46,144 nt of DNA from NCBI GenBank assembly GCA_016218575.1, contig JACRDN010000008.1, forward strand, positions 1 through 46,144, in the 5' to 3' direction. The first letter of the stretch is position 1. The number at the start of each line of letters is the position of its first letter. The notes beneath the pieces were generated by a model, which had not been told where the DNA came from, did not search any database, and saw only the letters and a list, made by a program, of their open reading frames with translations. A program made the translations under genes and the position numbers. The DNA is from Elusimicrobiota bacterium. GTDB taxonomy: Bacteria; Elusimicrobiota; Elusimicrobia; UBA1565; UBA9628. Below, in pieces: positions 8,375-16,239 of this stretch.

Positions 8375-8404
8375 AGTATAGCAGTTGGCGGAAATTTAAT
8401 TCAA
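8375..8404 (-). promoter_or_regulatory. Promoter of the peroxiredoxin-caspase operon
   Basis: Minus-strand -35 TTGAAT (8404-8399) and -10 TATACT (8380-8375) are separated by 18 nt. The -10 ends six nt before the start codon, so the transcript probably begins at or within a base or two of the ATG. The -35 overlaps the last codons of the upstream glycosyltransferase gene. Confidence 0.6.
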
Positions 8405-9504
8405 CTTCGGGCGGCAAGGAGGATCTTGGCGGCCTCCCTGGCCGCGCTCGGGCGGCCGAGGGCCTTGGCCCGGGCGCGCAGGGCCTCGAGGCTCCCGTTG
8501 GAAAACAAGCGCTTGAGGCTCTCCGTCAGCGCGCGAGGAGATTGCGCCGCGATGGCTCCTCCCTGGGAGAGGAGGTAGCGCGCGTTTCTTTCCTCCTGGC
8601 CGGGGATGGGATCGACGATGGCCACGGGAAGCCCCACGGCCAAGGACTCCGCCATGGTCAGGCCCCCGGGCTTGCCGATGAGGATGTCGGAGGCGCCCAT
8701 GAGGCGGCAAAGACTCTCAGGCTCTTGGTGGGAATAGACCTGAAGGCGGCTTCCTCCGCGCAAAGCCTCCAGGTCCCGGGCCAGCGCCTCGTTGCGCCCG
8801 CATAGGGCCAGGACGTGGGCCCGCGGAAAGTCGGCGAGGAGGCTCTGCGCAATTCTCGGCAGGGGACCTAGTCCACGGCTGCCCCCGCAGAGAAAGAATA
8901 CCTGGGCCTCCTGAGGCAGGCGCAGTTGCCTCCTAGACTCCTCTTGGGGAAGCGGCATCTCGAAGGCCGGGTGGACCGGGATCCCGGTCACGTGGATCCT
9001 CTGGGGCGGGATTCCCTTCTTGCGCAAGGCCTCGGCGACCTCGGGAGTGGGGGCGAGATATATGTCCACTTCCGGACTGATCCAATAAATGTGCGCCTCG
9101 TAATCCGTGATCACTCCCGCCAGGCGCGCGGAGAGCCCCCCCCGTTTCTTCTCGAGGGCCAGGGCCGCCAAGGGCGGGGCGTGAGTACAGACAATGAGGT
9201 CGGTGCCGAGCTCCGCCAATTTCGAGCGGCACTTGCCCCCCTCCAGGAAAAGGTAGAGCCTGCGCCAGTCGCGCGCGAATTTCGCCACGGACTCGTTGTC
9301 GTAAAGAGTCGCCCAGAGACCCGGGACGCGCTTGATGACCGACAAGTAGGCCTTGGCCAGGGCCGGCCCCAGAACCGGATGGAGATCGGAGGAAATGTTG
9401 ACGCGGGCGGCCTCGCCTCCCTGGTCGGAAATGGCCTTTTCTAGAGCCAGGGCCGCGCTGGCGTGCCCGGAGGGCTCATAGCCGTAGACAAGGGCGACAC
9501 GCAC
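8401..9504 (-). CDS. GT28-family glycosyltransferase, MGDG-synthase/processive diacylglycerol glycosyltransferase-like
   Basis: 367 aa. The N-terminal half has YEPSGHASAALAL, the glycine/histidine loop that replaces the MurG GGTGGH loop in MGDG-synthase-type enzymes, and VITDYEAHIYWISPEVD, a lipid-acceptor-side motif. The C-terminal half has the nucleotide-sugar motif IGKPGGLTMAESLAVGLP followed by PIPGQEERNA. The enzyme probably transfers a sugar from a nucleotide donor to diacylglycerol or a related lipid at the inner face of the membrane. MurG is less likely because of the N-terminal motif. GTG at 9504 is used. An 8-bp hairpin (9511-9529) lies immediately upstream and could hinder ribosome access. 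Confidence 0.78.
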   Translation of the reverse strand: MRVALVYGYEPSGHASAALALEKAISDQGGEAARVNISSDLHPVLGPALAKAYLSVIKRVPGLWATLYDNESVAKFARDWRRLYLFLEGGKCRSKLAELGTDLIVCTHAPPLAALALEKKRGGLSARLAGVITDYEAHIYWISPEVDIYLAPTPEVAEALRKKGIPPQRIHVTGIPVHPAFEMPLPQEESRRQLRLPQEAQVFFLCGGSRGLGPLPRIAQSLLADFPRAHVLALCGRNEALARDLEALRGGSRLQVYSHQEPESLCRLMGASDILIGKPGGLTMAESLAVGLPVAIVDPIPGQEERNARYLLSQGGAIAAQSPRALTESLKRLFSNGSLEALRARAKALGRPSAAREAAKILLAARS

Positions 9505-9510
9505 GGGAAA

Positions 9511-9529
9511 TGCCCCGCGAAGCGGGGCA
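9511..9529. other. GC-rich stem-loop between the monoheme protein gene and the glycosyltransferase gene
   Basis: TGCCCCGC and its complement GCGGGGCA flank a 3-nt loop. There is no T-tract on the minus strand. It ends seven nt before the GTG at 9504, so a role in transcript processing or translation is as plausible as weak termination. Confidence 0.4.
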
Positions 9530-9531
9530 GG

Positions 9532-10152
9532 CTAGAGGTCGTTATCCTTGGCCAACTCCTCGTAGCGCTTGGGGTATTTGGCCTTGAAGTCGGCGACCAG
9601 CTTCTTGCGATGCTCGGCCCACTTGGCGGCGTCGGCGCCGGTCTTGCGCTGCTGGCTGTCGTGGACGAGGAACTTCCAAATCTTGGCCGCCTCGCTATCC
9701 TTGCCGCCGGCGCTGATGCCGCAGCCGGGCTTGGAGACCATCCTCTTGACGTAGCGGTTCCAGATGTTCCACTCGACCTGCCAGACCGTGTTGTCCTTGA
9801 ATATCTCCGGCTGGTCTTTCTTGAGTTTTTCGATGGAGGCCTTGCGCTCGGCCTCGTCCTTCCCAGGGAGCTCCAAGAAGCGGCTGTTGAGGGGACGCGC
9901 CGCGGTATGGCAGGACTGGCAGTTCTTTTTCTTGTCCGAACCGAGCATGATTTTATATCCGGCTTGGACGTCCTTCGGATAGCCCGCGAGAACCCCCTTG
10001 TCGAGTTCGGCGGGGCCCAAGTCGTTGGGGTAGGGATTGGCCATGGCCTTGGCCTTTTCCTCATCGGCGGCGGATTTTCCAGCGGCACGGGACGTCGCAG
10101 GCGAGAGGATGAGGCAGGCGGCTAGCGCGGCAAAAGCGGACATTTTTTTCAT
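9532..10152 (-). CDS. Exported monoheme c-type cytochrome-like protein of unknown function
   Basis: 206 aa with a Sec signal peptide (ending ATSRAAG, about residue 23) and one heme-c motif, CQSCH at 78-82. The rest is charged and helical and matches nothing I recognise. The start is ATG at 10152, preceded by AAGGAG at 7-nt spacing; the in-frame ATG at 10158 would be too close to that site. It follows the bc-complex genes on the same strand, so it may be a periplasmic electron acceptor or an accessory subunit. A strong stem-loop (10216-10247) separates it from the pentaheme gene and may set relative expression. Confidence 0.7.
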   Translation of the reverse strand: MKKMSAFAALAACLILSPATSRAAGKSAADEEKAKAMANPYPNDLGPAELDKGVLAGYPKDVQAGYKIMLGSDKKKNCQSCHTAARPLNSRFLELPGKDEAERKASIEKLKKDQPEIFKDNTVWQVEWNIWNRYVKRMVSKPGCGISAGGKDSEAAKIWKFLVHDSQQRKTGADAAKWAEHRKKLVADFKAKYPKRYEELAKDNDL

Positions 10153-10215
10153 GGGCATTCTCCTTAAAAAACGCAACGACCACGACGAAACTCCTAAAGA
10201 CGCCACGACTACAGC

Positions 10216-10247
10216 AGACGAAAGCGGCTTAGAAGCCGCTTTCGTCT
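10216..10247. other. 15-bp perfect stem-loop spanning the pentaheme cytochrome stop codon
   Basis: AGACGAAAGCGGCTT pairs perfectly with AAGCCGCTTTCGTCT across a 2-nt loop. The minus-strand stop codon of the cytochrome gene lies at the loop and the last codons form one arm. No U-tract follows on the minus strand, so it is not a classic intrinsic terminator. It may be an mRNA-stability or attenuation hairpin between bc-complex genes and the gene at 9532-10152. Confidence 0.55.
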
Positions 10248-11569
10248 TTCTTGGCGACGCTCAAGAGCCAGCTCGCCAAATCCTCCAATTCCTTGCCCTT
10301 GATTTTATCTTTCCAGCTGGGCATAAACAAGGGCGGGGTCGGGCCGTTGGGGTTGAATTTCGCGATGGCCGAGGCGGGCACCCCTTGGGCGATCTTCTTC
10401 ATGAGCTCCTCGTGGGTGTAGGTCCCGACCACGTCCACCAAGGTCGGCTCCCGGCCCTTGGCCATGTCCTTGAGCGGGTCTTCCTGCCCGGGCCCCATGG
10501 CGTTGAAATTGCGCCGGCCCTTGAGCGCGTCCAGCCCGTGGCAGCCCTGGCAGCCGTATTTCTCGAAGACGAATTTCCCGTGCCGGACCGGGTTGTAGAT
10601 GCGAGGCTGGGCCTTGGGAGGAACTGAGACGAAGTATTTATGGGGCAAAATTTCCTCGGTCATGGACATAAGAAAAGTCGTGATGGCGGCCGCTCCCTCC
10701 TGGCCCAGTTCGGCGCGGAAATCCTGCATGCCGCTGGGCGCCACGGGCTCCGGGTTGAACTGGGCGTGGGGGTCGTTGGGGGTGACCTCTATGGGGTCAT
10801 TGGTCAAATGTCCCATGATCCAGTTCTGGATGTTCCAATCGTGCCGCGGCAAGGGCTTGCCGTCCTGCATGATCCGCGAGAAATTGAAGCCCGCGATGCG
10901 CTCCAGGGGCTTGTCCGCGATGTCCTTTAGGTCCACGCTGACGATTCCCCCCTCCCCCCGTATGGCATGGCAGCCCTGGCAGCCGTGCTTGTAGAACAGC
11001 TCCTTGCCCTTGGCCGCGACCTCGGCTCCCGGGAGGGTCTCGAAATCGGCGTGGCAGCGCGCGCAGGAGGCCTGGACAAGGGAGCCCTCGAGCAGGGGCT
11101 TCTCCCAGTTATGAACCTTGCCGTGGGCGTCGACAGCCGTGAGGGCCAGGCCCTGGCCCTGGTGGCAGACCGTGCAGCCGTACTTCTGGAAAGGATGGTT
11201 CTTGACCACGGAGTCGATTTTTGGATGGGCCTTGTAGGGATGCTGGGCGAAGTCGCTGGTCAAGGTCGGGTTGGCGTACTCGTCCATGCCCACGTGGCAG
11301 GTAATGCAGCGATCGTAGCGCTGCAAGTCCTTGACGATGATCTGCTTGATCTCAAGATGCGTGCGCCGGAGCTTGGCCGCCTCTGCCTTGAGCCTTTCGG
11401 CCTCCTCGGGGCTGGCGGAGGCCGCCTTCTTATCCAGGGTTTCGGCCGCCATCTTGTAGTAGGTCCTCTGATAACCTTTCCACTCGGCCGAGTAATCGAG
11501 GGCGAAGGCCGCGGCGAACACGGCCAGGATCGCGGCGTTAAAGAAGTAGAACAGCTTTCGCAGGCTCAT
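10229..11569 (-). CDS. Membrane-anchored pentaheme cytochrome c of the bc-type complex
   Basis: 446 aa with one N-terminal membrane anchor (residues 8-24) and a periplasmic domain with five CxxCH motifs: CITCH (88), CTVCH (132), CARCH (169), CQGCH (197) and CQGCH (about 344). It starts directly after the cytochrome b stop (TAA then ATG) and is the last subunit of the Rieske, cytochrome b, cytochrome c set, so it takes the place of cytochrome c1 or f as electron exit from quinol oxidation. Multiheme cytochromes in this position are known from alternative bc complexes. Maturation would use the System II genes nearby. A strong hairpin overlaps its stop. Confidence 0.88.
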   Translation of the reverse strand: MSLRKLFYFFNAAILAVFAAAFALDYSAEWKGYQRTYYKMAAETLDKKAASASPEEAERLKAEAAKLRRTHLEIKQIIVKDLQRYDRCITCHVGMDEYANPTLTSDFAQHPYKAHPKIDSVVKNHPFQKYGCTVCHQGQGLALTAVDAHGKVHNWEKPLLEGSLVQASCARCHADFETLPGAEVAAKGKELFYKHGCQGCHAIRGEGGIVSVDLKDIADKPLERIAGFNFSRIMQDGKPLPRHDWNIQNWIMGHLTNDPIEVTPNDPHAQFNPEPVAPSGMQDFRAELGQEGAAAITTFLMSMTEEILPHKYFVSVPPKAQPRIYNPVRHGKFVFEKYGCQGCHGLDALKGRRNFNAMGPGQEDPLKDMAKGREPTLVDVVGTYTHEELMKKIAQGVPASAIAKFNPNGPTPPLFMPSWKDKIKGKELEDLASWLLSVAKKDESGF

Positions 11570-13225
11570 TTAGATGTTCATGCTGACCGCGGGAAGGGTC
11601 AGGATGTATTTGACGTTAAAGGCCAGGCGAGCTCCCATCTTAAGGAGAATGCCCATGGTGCAGACCACCAGGAACATGGTCACAAGATACCGAGCCCAGT
11701 CCACGGCACGGATGTAGCGTTGGGGCAGAAGGAAGCCGAAGTAGAAGTAGAGGTAGCCAAAAAAGATCAGCCAAATTCCCTGACTCATCGGCACCTTCCA
11801 GCCCAGGCGCGCCGCCAGCGCCAGCAAGGCCATGCCTGCGAAGAAGCAAGCCTGCGCCTTCCTGCCGTCTATGTCCTTTTGGACGAGCTTGGGCAGGAGC
11901 ATGGAGCCGGCGAAGAAAGCCCCCAGGACCGGAACGCCCATCCAAACCGGCAATTTGGCCACGTCCGAGGGGCCAAACAGGCTCCAGGTCGGGGCCGGAG
12001 CGGGCTTGGGCATGATCCAGGAGTCCCAAGGCCAGTACCAGAAATAGTTCGGCCCGCGGCAATAGTAGCCGATGAAGATGAGGATGAACCACATGGCCAC
12101 TCCCAGCATGAATAGGGCGTTGGCGAAGGGTCGCTCCTTCCAGGCATAATAGCCCACGCCCTTGGGGCTCGGGTCTATATAAGGTATGGCCATGAGGCCT
12201 GCTATGATGAGCCCTGGCACGGCCACTCCAGCGATCCAAGGATCGAAATAGACCAGCAGCTCCTGGAGGCCCACGAAATACCAGGGGGCCTTGGAGGGGT
12301 TGGTGGTAACGTTGGGATTGGCGATGCTCTCAAGCGGAGCGTTCTGCAGGACGCTCCAAAGCATCATGAAAAGCACGCAGGCCGCGGCCGCGATGTACTC
12401 CCGGACGATCAAGTGCGGCCAAACCTCGAGTTTCTCCTCGTCGGCCTGATAGGGAGCGGCTGAGAAGCTGTCCTTCCTGACCCGCCAGAAGTGGAGGATG
12501 AGGAGTATCCCCACCAAGAGGGGCACCGCCACGCAGTGGAGGACGTAGAACCGGAGCAAGGTGTTCTCGCCCACCATGGTCCCCCCCAAGAGCACGAAGC
12601 GCACGTCATTGTTGATGCGCATGCCCATGAGGGACCCGAAAGGACCCTCGTTGCCGAGCCCGGGAGTGGCCCCGGCCATGTTGGTGCCCACGGTCACGGC
12701 CCAGATGGCGAGCTGGTCCCATGGGAGAAGGTAACCCGTAAAGGACAGGAATAGGGTCAAAGTCAGAAGAAGGACTCCCACTCCCCAGTTGAACTCGCGG
12801 GGCTTCTTGTAGGCTCCGGTCAAAAATACCCGCACCATATGGGCGATGACCATGACCACCATGGCCTGCGCCGACCAGCGATGGAGGTTCCTCATGAGCT
12901 TGCCCAAGGTGACGGCGAACTCGAGATCCTTCATGTCGCGGTAGGCGAGATCTATGGTCGGCCGATAGTAGAACATCAAAAGAACGCCGGTCAGAGTCAA
13001 CAAGAGGAACAGAACGAAAGAGAGGCCACCCAAGCCCCAGGTATAGGTCCACTCAAGAGCGCGCTTGCGGGCGCGCACCGGGTGCAGGTGGAGCCATACG
13101 TTGCCGATGATGTGGGCGGCACGGTCGCGCGGCGTGTCTTTCCAGACGCCTCCGCGGAATACGCTGCGCCAAATCTGGGAGTCAATGACTTCTTTTTTTA
13201 TTTTTTCGATGTCCAGGGCGGGCAT
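11570..13225 (-). CDS. Cytochrome b, b6/subunit-IV fusion with C-terminal extension (bc complex)
   Basis: 551 aa, integral membrane. Four heme ligands are visible: His115 and His129 (14 apart) and His230 and His245 (15 apart). The 15-residue spacing in the second helix pair is the b6-type pattern. The Qo-site region reads [10 protein letters not shown], a variant of the PEWY motif. The protein continues past the usual b6 plus subunit-IV length (about 375 aa) with roughly 150 residues forming about four more membrane helices. It oxidises quinol and passes electrons to the Rieske protein and the heme-c subunit. It lies between the Rieske (3-nt gap) and pentaheme genes (no gap). Confidence 0.9.
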   Translation of the reverse strand: MPALDIEKIKKEVIDSQIWRSVFRGGVWKDTPRDRAAHIIGNVWLHLHPVRARKRALEWTYTWGLGGLSFVLFLLLTLTGVLLMFYYRPTIDLAYRDMKDLEFAVTLGKLMRNLHRWSAQAMVVMVIAHMVRVFLTGAYKKPREFNWGVGVLLLTLTLFLSFTGYLLPWDQLAIWAVTVGTNMAGATPGLGNEGPFGSLMGMRINNDVRFVLLGGTMVGENTLLRFYVLHCVAVPLLVGILLILHFWRVRKDSFSAAPYQADEEKLEVWPHLIVREYIAAAACVLFMMLWSVLQNAPLESIANPNVTTNPSKAPWYFVGLQELLVYFDPWIAGVAVPGLIIAGLMAIPYIDPSPKGVGYYAWKERPFANALFMLGVAMWFILIFIGYYCRGPNYFWYWPWDSWIMPKPAPAPTWSLFGPSDVAKLPVWMGVPVLGAFFAGSMLLPKLVQKDIDGRKAQACFFAGMALLALAARLGWKVPMSQGIWLIFFGYLYFYFGFLLPQRYIRAVDWARYLVTMFLVVCTMGILLKMGARLAFNVKYILTLPAVSMNI

Positions 13226-13228
13226 TTC

Positions 13229-13780
13229 CTATGCGGTGAATTCCACGAAGTACGGGGCCTTGTCCCGGCTCCCCGGCTTATTCTCCAAAACAGCCTTGTC
13301 TATGATGAGGTCCCCGGTCGCGGCGAGGTCTATCTTGGCCCGCCACAGCGGCTTGGGGGCGGGGCCCGCGATCACGTCCCCCTGGGGGTTGAAGTTCGAG
13401 CCGTGGCAGGGGCACTTGAAGCGGTTCTGGTCGTCGAACCAGTTGGGGGTGCAGCCGAGGTGGGTGCAGCGCGCCCACAGGGCGTAAAAGCCCTTTTCGG
13501 TGCGGATAACCCAAACACGCTGCTCGTTGGTCCATTTCGTGGAGACCCCGACCGCGTAATTGGCGGCCGGCCCGGCGTTAAATTTCTGCGAGGGCTCGTA
13601 AATCACGTTAGGGAAAAAGAAGCGGGCGGTGGCGGCAGAACCCGAGGCGAAGAAAGTCGCGAGCATGCTCCAGCCGACCCAGAGGAAATCCTTGCGGGTA
13701 ATCTTCGCGGCTGCCGCCGGGGCCGCGACGGGCCTGGGAGCCGGGGGTTGGGCCGCGGAAGGCTGATTAATTTCAGTCAT
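13229..13780 (-). CDS. Rieske iron-sulfur protein of the bc complex
   Basis: 183 aa. A Pro/Ala-rich N-terminus leads to one membrane anchor (about residues 32-54) and a Rieske fold with both [2Fe-2S] boxes: CTHLGC (Cys105, His107) and CPCHGS (Cys123, His126). The second cysteines of the boxes, Cys110 and Cys125, should form the usual disulfide. It transfers electrons from quinol at the Qo site to the cytochrome c subunit. First gene of the operon; a good promoter (TTGACG, 18 nt, TATTTT) ends 11 nt before its ATG. Confidence 0.93.
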   Translation of the reverse strand: MTEINQPSAAQPPAPRPVAAPAAAAKITRKDFLWVGWSMLATFFASGSAATARFFFPNVIYEPSQKFNAGPAANYAVGVSTKWTNEQRVWVIRTEKGFYALWARCTHLGCTPNWFDDQNRFKCPCHGSNFNPQGDVIAGPAPKPLWRAKIDLAATGDLIIDKAVLENKPGSRDKAPYFVEFTA

Positions 13781-13791
13781 AAGCGGGAGAT

Positions 13792-13821
13792 AAAATACAA
13801 ATTATTTTTTGCGATCGTCAA
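13792..13821 (-). promoter_or_regulatory. Promoter of the bc-complex operon
   Basis: Minus-strand TTGACG (13821-13816) and TATTTT (13797-13792) are 18 nt apart. The predicted transcript start is only about 4 nt before the ATG of the Rieske gene and there is no Shine-Dalgarno, implying a near-leaderless message. It lies in the 48-bp gap after sodC. Confidence 0.55.
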
Positions 13822-13828
13822 ATTCCCC

Positions 13829-14341
13829 TCATGGCCCGATCAGGACGATGGCCCCGCAGGCGATGCGGCCTCCGGCGTTGCCGGCGGGCTGGCTGAAGTC
13901 ATCCGCTTTTTCATGAAGCACGACCGCGCGTCCGGCCACGGTCCTCGCGCCCGCGGAGAGCGCGACCTTGGGCAGCAGCAAATCGGCCGAGGCCGTGCCG
14001 TCGGCCGCCGCCGTGATGTTGCCGAAGTCTCCGACGTGCGCCCGCTTGAGGCCGTCCCTGAGCGCGTGGCCGTGGGGTTTCTTCATGGGGTTGTAGTGGC
14101 TCCCCGCGGCCTTCCCGGAATCCTCGCAGTTGCCGAACTCGTGGATGTGGAAGCCGTGCTCTCCAGGCGGCACCCCCTGCAGGCGGACGGAAACCTTGAG
14201 GCCCCCCCTGGCGTCCTCGAAGGAAACCGTGCCGCGAATGGGGGAACCCTCGGCGGTTCCCAGGATTTTTGCCGCTCCAGTCGCTGCCCCAGCCGGCAAC
14301 GCCGCCGAAAAGGCGCAAAGCGCGAATATCCACTCTTTCAT
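13829..14341 (-). CDS. sodC: Periplasmic Cu/Zn superoxide dismutase
   Basis: 170 aa with a signal peptide (about residues 1-20). The fold's metal ligands are all present: His65 and His67 (GFHIHEFG), bridging His82 (SHYNP), His90 (KPHG), His102 and Asp105 (AHVGD) and His143 (VLHEKADD), with the disulfide pair Cys72 and Cys162 (RIACG). It dismutates superoxide in the periplasm. ATG at 14341 is chosen because AAAGGAGG lies six nt upstream and the signal peptide starts there; it also overlaps the upstream stop (ATGA). Last gene of the heme and cytochrome-assembly operon, consistent with protecting respiratory components. Confidence 0.93.
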   Translation of the reverse strand: MKEWIFALCAFSAALPAGAATGAAKILGTAEGSPIRGTVSFEDARGGLKVSVRLQGVPPGEHGFHIHEFGNCEDSGKAAGSHYNPMKKPHGHALRDGLKRAHVGDFGNITAAADGTASADLLLPKVALSAGARTVAGRAVVLHEKADDFSQPAGNAGGRIACGAIVLIGP

Positions 14342-15189
14342 TTTGATCCTCCTTTGAAACGCATTTCCTCCGCCGCGCCGCGCGCGGTTTCGCGCGCCCA
14401 ACGCGCGATGTTCGGATGCGGGCAAAGAGTGTCCCCGCTCCAGGAATAGTCCAGCCCCTTCAAAATCCCGGTGATGTGATCCTCTATGCCGCCGCGGGCG
14501 ACAAGATAGGGGATCACCAGGGCGCGGCCGCGGGCCTCGGCCACGAGACGGCGCAGCTCCGCGGCCGCCTTGGCCTTGATCGGAACCGCGGAGTCGTCGC
14601 GTATGGTGGCGGCCGCGGCAGAGGCAAATCCCCCCTTCCTGCGCACTCCCGCCGCCAACCACCTCATGGACTTGAGCCAGGAGCGGTTGGCGGCCTCATC
14701 CACCGGACCATGGCCGACCAGGATCAAAGTCTCGCGGGCGGGCTCCCGGCTCAAGGCCCGCGCGCGCTCCAGCACGATTTGCCCGACCATGGGATGGGCG
14801 TCCAACGCCGGGGTCAAAGTCACGGGGACCGCGATGCGGGCCCGCGCGAGCGCGTCGCCGCCGTGGCCATGGGAGTGCGGCATGGAAGCCATGGCTTTCA
14901 CGAAAACCTTCGAAGGCCGGGCCTTGAACCCCAGGACATAACGGGTTTGCTCCATGACCTCGGATCGGGAGCTGATGAAAAGGGGCACGGCCACGATCTT
15001 GGACACCCCCTTTGACTGCAGGCGGTCCACGGCCTTTTGGATGCTCTGGACCTCCGCCATGCCCAGAGCAGCCTCGGTCGGGACCTCCATCGAGAGCTCT
15101 TCCTGGATCTTGATCACCTCCCGATTCCATGAGGGAGATCCCCCATGAGCCAAGAGAAGAATGCCGTAAAGGAAAGTCTTTGCCATCAT
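14338..15189 (-). CDS. CbiX-like two-domain chelatase (sirohydrochlorin cobalto/ferrochelatase family)
   Basis: 283 aa with two tandem CbiX-like halves. The first starts LLLAHGGSPSWN and continues with KIVAVPLFISSRSE; the second contains LILVGHGPVDEA. A His-rich stretch PHSHGHGG lies between them. The histidine in each AHGG/GHGP loop fits the family's metal-insertion site. Members insert Co2+ or Fe2+ into sirohydrochlorin; here the position directly after hemA suggests tetrapyrrole metallation, but the actual substrate is open. It overlaps hemA upstream and sodC downstream by ATGA. ATG at 15189 or, three bases later, 15186 could be used. Confidence 0.75.
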   Translation of the reverse strand: MMAKTFLYGILLLAHGGSPSWNREVIKIQEELSMEVPTEAALGMAEVQSIQKAVDRLQSKGVSKIVAVPLFISSRSEVMEQTRYVLGFKARPSKVFVKAMASMPHSHGHGGDALARARIAVPVTLTPALDAHPMVGQIVLERARALSREPARETLILVGHGPVDEAANRSWLKSMRWLAAGVRRKGGFASAAAATIRDDSAVPIKAKAAAELRRLVAEARGRALVIPYLVARGGIEDHITGILKGLDYSWSGDTLCPHPNIARWARETARGAAEEMRFKGGSK

Positions 15190-16238
15190 GCGGCCTGCCG
15201 CTCGGCGGCATGCCTTCTGAGACTGACCTCGCGCCCGCTCAACACGGACTCGTGCCAGGAGCAGAACTCCGCGGCCTTGGCGCGCGCGATTTGCCGGGCC
15301 CTTTCAAGCTCCGCGCCCCGGCTTTCCAGGTTCTCGGCCACGATGCCTTCCAGGTCCTCCAGGCGGTACAAATAGGCATGGTCGAGGCCGTGCACGGATT
15401 CCTCGACGTCCCGCGGCATGGCTATATCTATTAGGAAAAGGGACCTCCCGGAGCGGGACTTCATGGCCTCCGCGACCATGGAGCGCGTGATCACCGGTTC
15501 CGCGGACCCGGTGGAGGCGACGACGATGTCGGCCTCGGCCAAGGCCCGGGGGAATTCCTCCCAGGGGCAGGGCTCGGCCGATAATTTTTCGGCGAGCTCC
15601 GCGCCCCGGCTCCAGGTGCGATTGGCGATTTTGATCCTCCCCACTTTCTTGCCGAGAAGGTGCTTGGCCGAGAGCTCTGCCATGTGCCCGGCTCCCAGGA
15701 TCAGCACCTCGCGATCCCTCAAACCCCCGAATATCCTTTCGGCCAATTGCGCCGCCACCGAGGCCGTGGAAATCTGGCCCATGGCGATGCCGGTGTCGTG
15801 GCGCACCTTTTTGCCCGCGTTCAAGGCCCTTTGAAAGAGAACGTTGGAAAGCTTGCCGGTCATGCCGGCGTCGCGCGCGGTCTCGTAGGCGGCCTTGACC
15901 TGGCCCAGGATCTCGCTCTCGCCGACGATCAAGGAGTCCAACCCCCCGGCCACCTCGAAGAGATGCTCCACGGCCCGCGAGCCTCCGCGCGCGTAGAAAC
16001 GTCCCTCCAGGCTGCGGCCGGAGAGCTCCGCCAGAAGGGTCTCCGCCTTGGCGGGCGCGTCTGACTCCCGCGAAAAAAGGTACACCTCGAAGCGATTGCA
16101 GGTGGATAGGATCACGGCCTCTGGCGATCCCTCCCGGCGCAGGGCCGCGTAAAGCTCGGAATGCGGCAAGCGGGCCAGAGCCTCCCGCAGCTCCACGGGC
16201 GAGCTCTTATGGCTGAGGCCAAGGAGGGACAGCTTCAT
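15186..16238 (-). CDS. hemA: Glutamyl-tRNA reductase
   Basis: 350 aa. The catalytic cysteine lies in ILSTCNRFEVY (Cys47), followed by GGLDSLIVGESEILGQVK and an NADPH-binding GAGHMAELSAKHL. It reduces Glu-tRNA to glutamate-1-semialdehyde, the committed step of C5-pathway tetrapyrrole synthesis. The protein is short: typical HemA is 410-430 aa with a long C-terminal dimerisation domain, and here it ends soon after that domain should begin. It sits between ccsA and the CbiX-like gene with two-base or overlapping junctions, tying heme synthesis to cytochrome c assembly. Confidence 0.93.
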   Translation of the reverse strand: MKLSLLGLSHKSSPVELREALARLPHSELYAALRREGSPEAVILSTCNRFEVYLFSRESDAPAKAETLLAELSGRSLEGRFYARGGSRAVEHLFEVAGGLDSLIVGESEILGQVKAAYETARDAGMTGKLSNVLFQRALNAGKKVRHDTGIAMGQISTASVAAQLAERIFGGLRDREVLILGAGHMAELSAKHLLGKKVGRIKIANRTWSRGAELAEKLSAEPCPWEEFPRALAEADIVVASTGSAEPVITRSMVAEAMKSRSGRSLFLIDIAMPRDVEESVHGLDHAYLYRLEDLEGIVAENLESRGAELERARQIARAKAAEFCSWHESVLSGREVSLRRHAAERQAA

Positions 16239-16239
16239 T

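Noticed and set aside
8401-9504. MurG assignment for the GT28 glycosyltransferase
   Set aside because: It lacks the MurG GGTGGH loop and has the SGHASAALAL and ITDYEAHIYW motifs of diacylglycerol glycosyltransferases. No mur genes are nearby.
12839-14449. Long plus-strand open frame across cytochrome b, Rieske and SOD genes
   Set aside because: Antisense to three well-supported genes with intact active-site motifs; its own translation has no recognisable features.
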